Shown: positions 62,843 to 64,000 of the stretch, piece by piece | Position numbering within the stretch: position 1 is the stretch's first letter | Layout: each line of letters starts with the position of its first letter | Assembly (NCBI GenBank): GCA_035316325.1 | Contig: DATHJB010000212.1 | Span: forward strand, 62,001 to 126,000 | From: Acidimicrobiales bacterium | GTDB taxonomy: Bacteria > Actinomycetota > Acidimicrobiia > Acidimicrobiales > VFJN01 | DNA length: 64,000 nt | Direction of reading: 5' to 3' | Made by a program: the position numbers and the translations under genes | The notes under the pieces: model-generated | What the model was told of the DNA's origin: nothing | Database searches by the model: none | The model's input: the letters and a program-made list of their open reading frames with translations, nothing else

Positions 62843-62890
62843 ATGCTCATCATGAGTTTGCCGGGACTCGGGCGGGAGAGGGGCTCGTGA
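62843..62890 (+). CDS. Short leader ORF coupled to amt
   Basis: A 15-codon ORF (MLIMSLPGLGRERGS) has its own ribosome site AAGGAAG, 6 nt upstream, and its TGA overlaps the amt ATG as TGATG. It is in a different frame from amt, so cannot be an N-terminal extension. It could couple amt translation to that of the leader. No family is recognised. Confidence 0.45.
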   Translation: MLIMSLPGLGRERGS

Positions 62891-64000
62891 TGCGTCGCAA
62901 AGTCCCTGCCGCGCTCGGCTTGGCCGGCGCCCTCGTCCTCGCGTTCCCGGGGGTCGCCTCGGCGCAGGACGCGGATCCGGTCACGGCCCTGGCGCAGCAG
63001 ACCAACCTGCTGTGGATCGTCATCGGGGCCGTCCTCGTCATCTTCATGCAGGCCGGCTTCGCCCTCGTCGAGACGGGGTTCTGCCGGGCCAAGAACGCGG
63101 CCCACGTGGTGTCGACGAACTTCGCGATCTTCGGCCTCGGCTTCGTCGCGTTCTTCATCTGCGGCTACTCGTTCGCCTTCGGCGGCTATTACTACCCGCT
63201 GCCCGGCTTCGACTTCGGCTACACGACACCGATCGGCGACGCCCTCATCGGCAGCGGCGACTGGGTGTTCCTGTGGAAGGGCGGCTTCGCGCTCACGGAC
63301 CTCGGTAAGGCCGGGAGCTCGGCGGCGGTCGCAGCCTTCTTCCTCTACATGGTGGCCTTCATGGACACCACGGCCACGATCCCGACCGGGGCCATGGCCG
63401 AGCGGTGGAAGTGGAAGGCGTTCGTCGGCTGGGGCCTGTTCTGCGGCGCCATCTTCTACCCGCTGTTCGCGGCGTGGACGTGGGGCGGCGGCTGGCTGAG
63501 CCAGCTGGGCGACAGCATGGGCCTCGGCTACGGCTACGTCGACTTCGCCGGATCGGGTGTGGTGCACGCCGTCGGTGGCGCCGCCTCGCTGGCCGGTGCC
63601 CTGGTGCTCGGCCCCCGCATCGGCAAGTTCAACAAGGACGGCTCGTCGAACGTCATCCCGGGTCACCACATCCCGATGGCGATGCTCGGCTGCTTCATCC
63701 TGTTGTTCGGCTGGTTCGGCTTCAACGCCGCCTCGACGCTCGCAGCGACCGAGGTCCGGTTCGCCTTCGTGGCGGCCAACACCGCGCTGGCCGCGGCGTT
63801 CGGTGCCACGGCGGCGATGTTCTGGACGATGTGGCGGGCCGGCAAGCCGGATCCCGGCATGATGGTCAACGGCATGCTCGCGGGCCTGGTGGCGATCACC
63901 GCACCGTGCGCCTTCGTCCAGCCGTGGGCCGCCGCCGTGATCGGCACCATCGCCGGTGTGCTGGTGATCCTCGCCTACGGCTTCATCGAGAACAGGCTGA
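62890..64000 (+). CDS. amt: Ammonium transporter Amt, 3'-partial
   Basis: The first 370 residues of an Amt/MEP/Rh-family channel are visible; the gene runs off the right edge. A signal peptide (1-26, ending VASAQ) precedes the membrane domain. Family segments include FALVETGFCRAKNAAH, DTTATIPTGAMAERWKW and FAGSGVVHAVGGAASLAGAL, where H226 corresponds to the first pore histidine. It imports ammonium or ammonia and lies divergent from glutamate synthase, which uses the nitrogen. Confidence 0.93.
   Translation, partial: MRRKVPAALGLAGALVLAFPGVASAQDADPVTALAQQTNLLWIVIGAVLVIFMQAGFALVETGFCRAKNAAHVVSTNFAIFGLGFVAFFICGYSFAFGGYYYPLPGFDFGYTTPIGDALIGSGDWVFLWKGGFALTDLGKAGSSAAVAAFFLYMVAFMDTTATIPTGAMAERWKWKAFVGWGLFCGAIFYPLFAAWTWGGGWLSQLGDSMGLGYGYVDFAGSGVVHAVGGAASLAGALVLGPRIGKFNKDGSSNVIPGHHIPMAMLGCFILLFGWFGFNAASTLAATEVRFAFVAANTALAAAFGATAAMFWTMWRAGKPDPGMMVNGMLAGLVAITAPCAFVQPWAAAVIGTIAGVLVILAYGFIENRL

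Overview
This is a very GC-rich, gene-dense window from a high-GC actinomycete. It carries a 6C small RNA, a WXG100/FtsK-SpoIIIE (type VII) secretion locus, a DUF2330 protein, TetR/GntR/LysR-style operators and a mitochondrial-type aconitase. The mix, including a small lipoprotein and a plastocyanin-like protein, fits the class Acidimicrobiia (Iamia-like) best. That placement is inference. I see no rRNA, tRNA, CRISPR array, insertion sequence or prophage.

Left part (1-11 kb): a UvrD-like helicase cut by the window edge overlaps a GH13 alpha-glucosidase. Then come an atypical SDR, a DinB-fold protein, a Clp-N/zinc-finger adaptor-like protein with a coupled small ORF, a sensor kinase that lacks its phospho-accepting histidine facing an HtrA protease, dodecin and an amidohydrolase. 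11-28 kb: DUF2330 and cupredoxin proteins, acetoacetyl-CoA synthetase, an orphan HEPN/Abi-like protein, a P450 and an aldehyde dehydrogenase sharing a palindromic operator, a divergent pair of paralogous His-rich membrane proteins, a zinc metallopeptidase lipoprotein, a GNAT/acyl-CoA synthetase fusion, RsgA and an acyl-CoA dehydrogenase.

28-41 kb is central metabolism and its control. A LysR regulator precedes citrate synthase and a quinone-oxidoreductase-like protein. A 6C RNA sits just upstream of a HAD-phosphatase/PlsC fusion. Aconitase lies divergent from a GntR regulator and is translationally coupled, through what looks like a CTG start, to a glyoxalase-PAS-GAF-GGDEF fusion that precedes a polytopic membrane protein.

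41-58 kb is the accessory locus: an EssC-like ATPase, a WXG100 protein, a candidate immunity protein, a 2868-residue RHS/YD-repeat polymorphic toxin, a second WXG protein and a membrane pseudokinase. The toxin appears to carry three enzymatic modules in series: deaminase-like, papain-like and RNase A-like. 58-64 kb is nitrogen assimilation: the GOGAT large subunit diverges from an ammonium transporter that is preceded by a coupled 15-codon ORF.

The most unusual non-coding signal is a family of three 54-bp palindromic elements (9301, 29842, 34729). Each has 19+15+20-nt architecture and lies exactly at a convergent gene junction. The stem sequence changes on both arms in one copy. A separate 97-bp array of four copies of a 16-bp motif (two direct, two inverted, both spaced 29 bp) lies upstream of rsgA.
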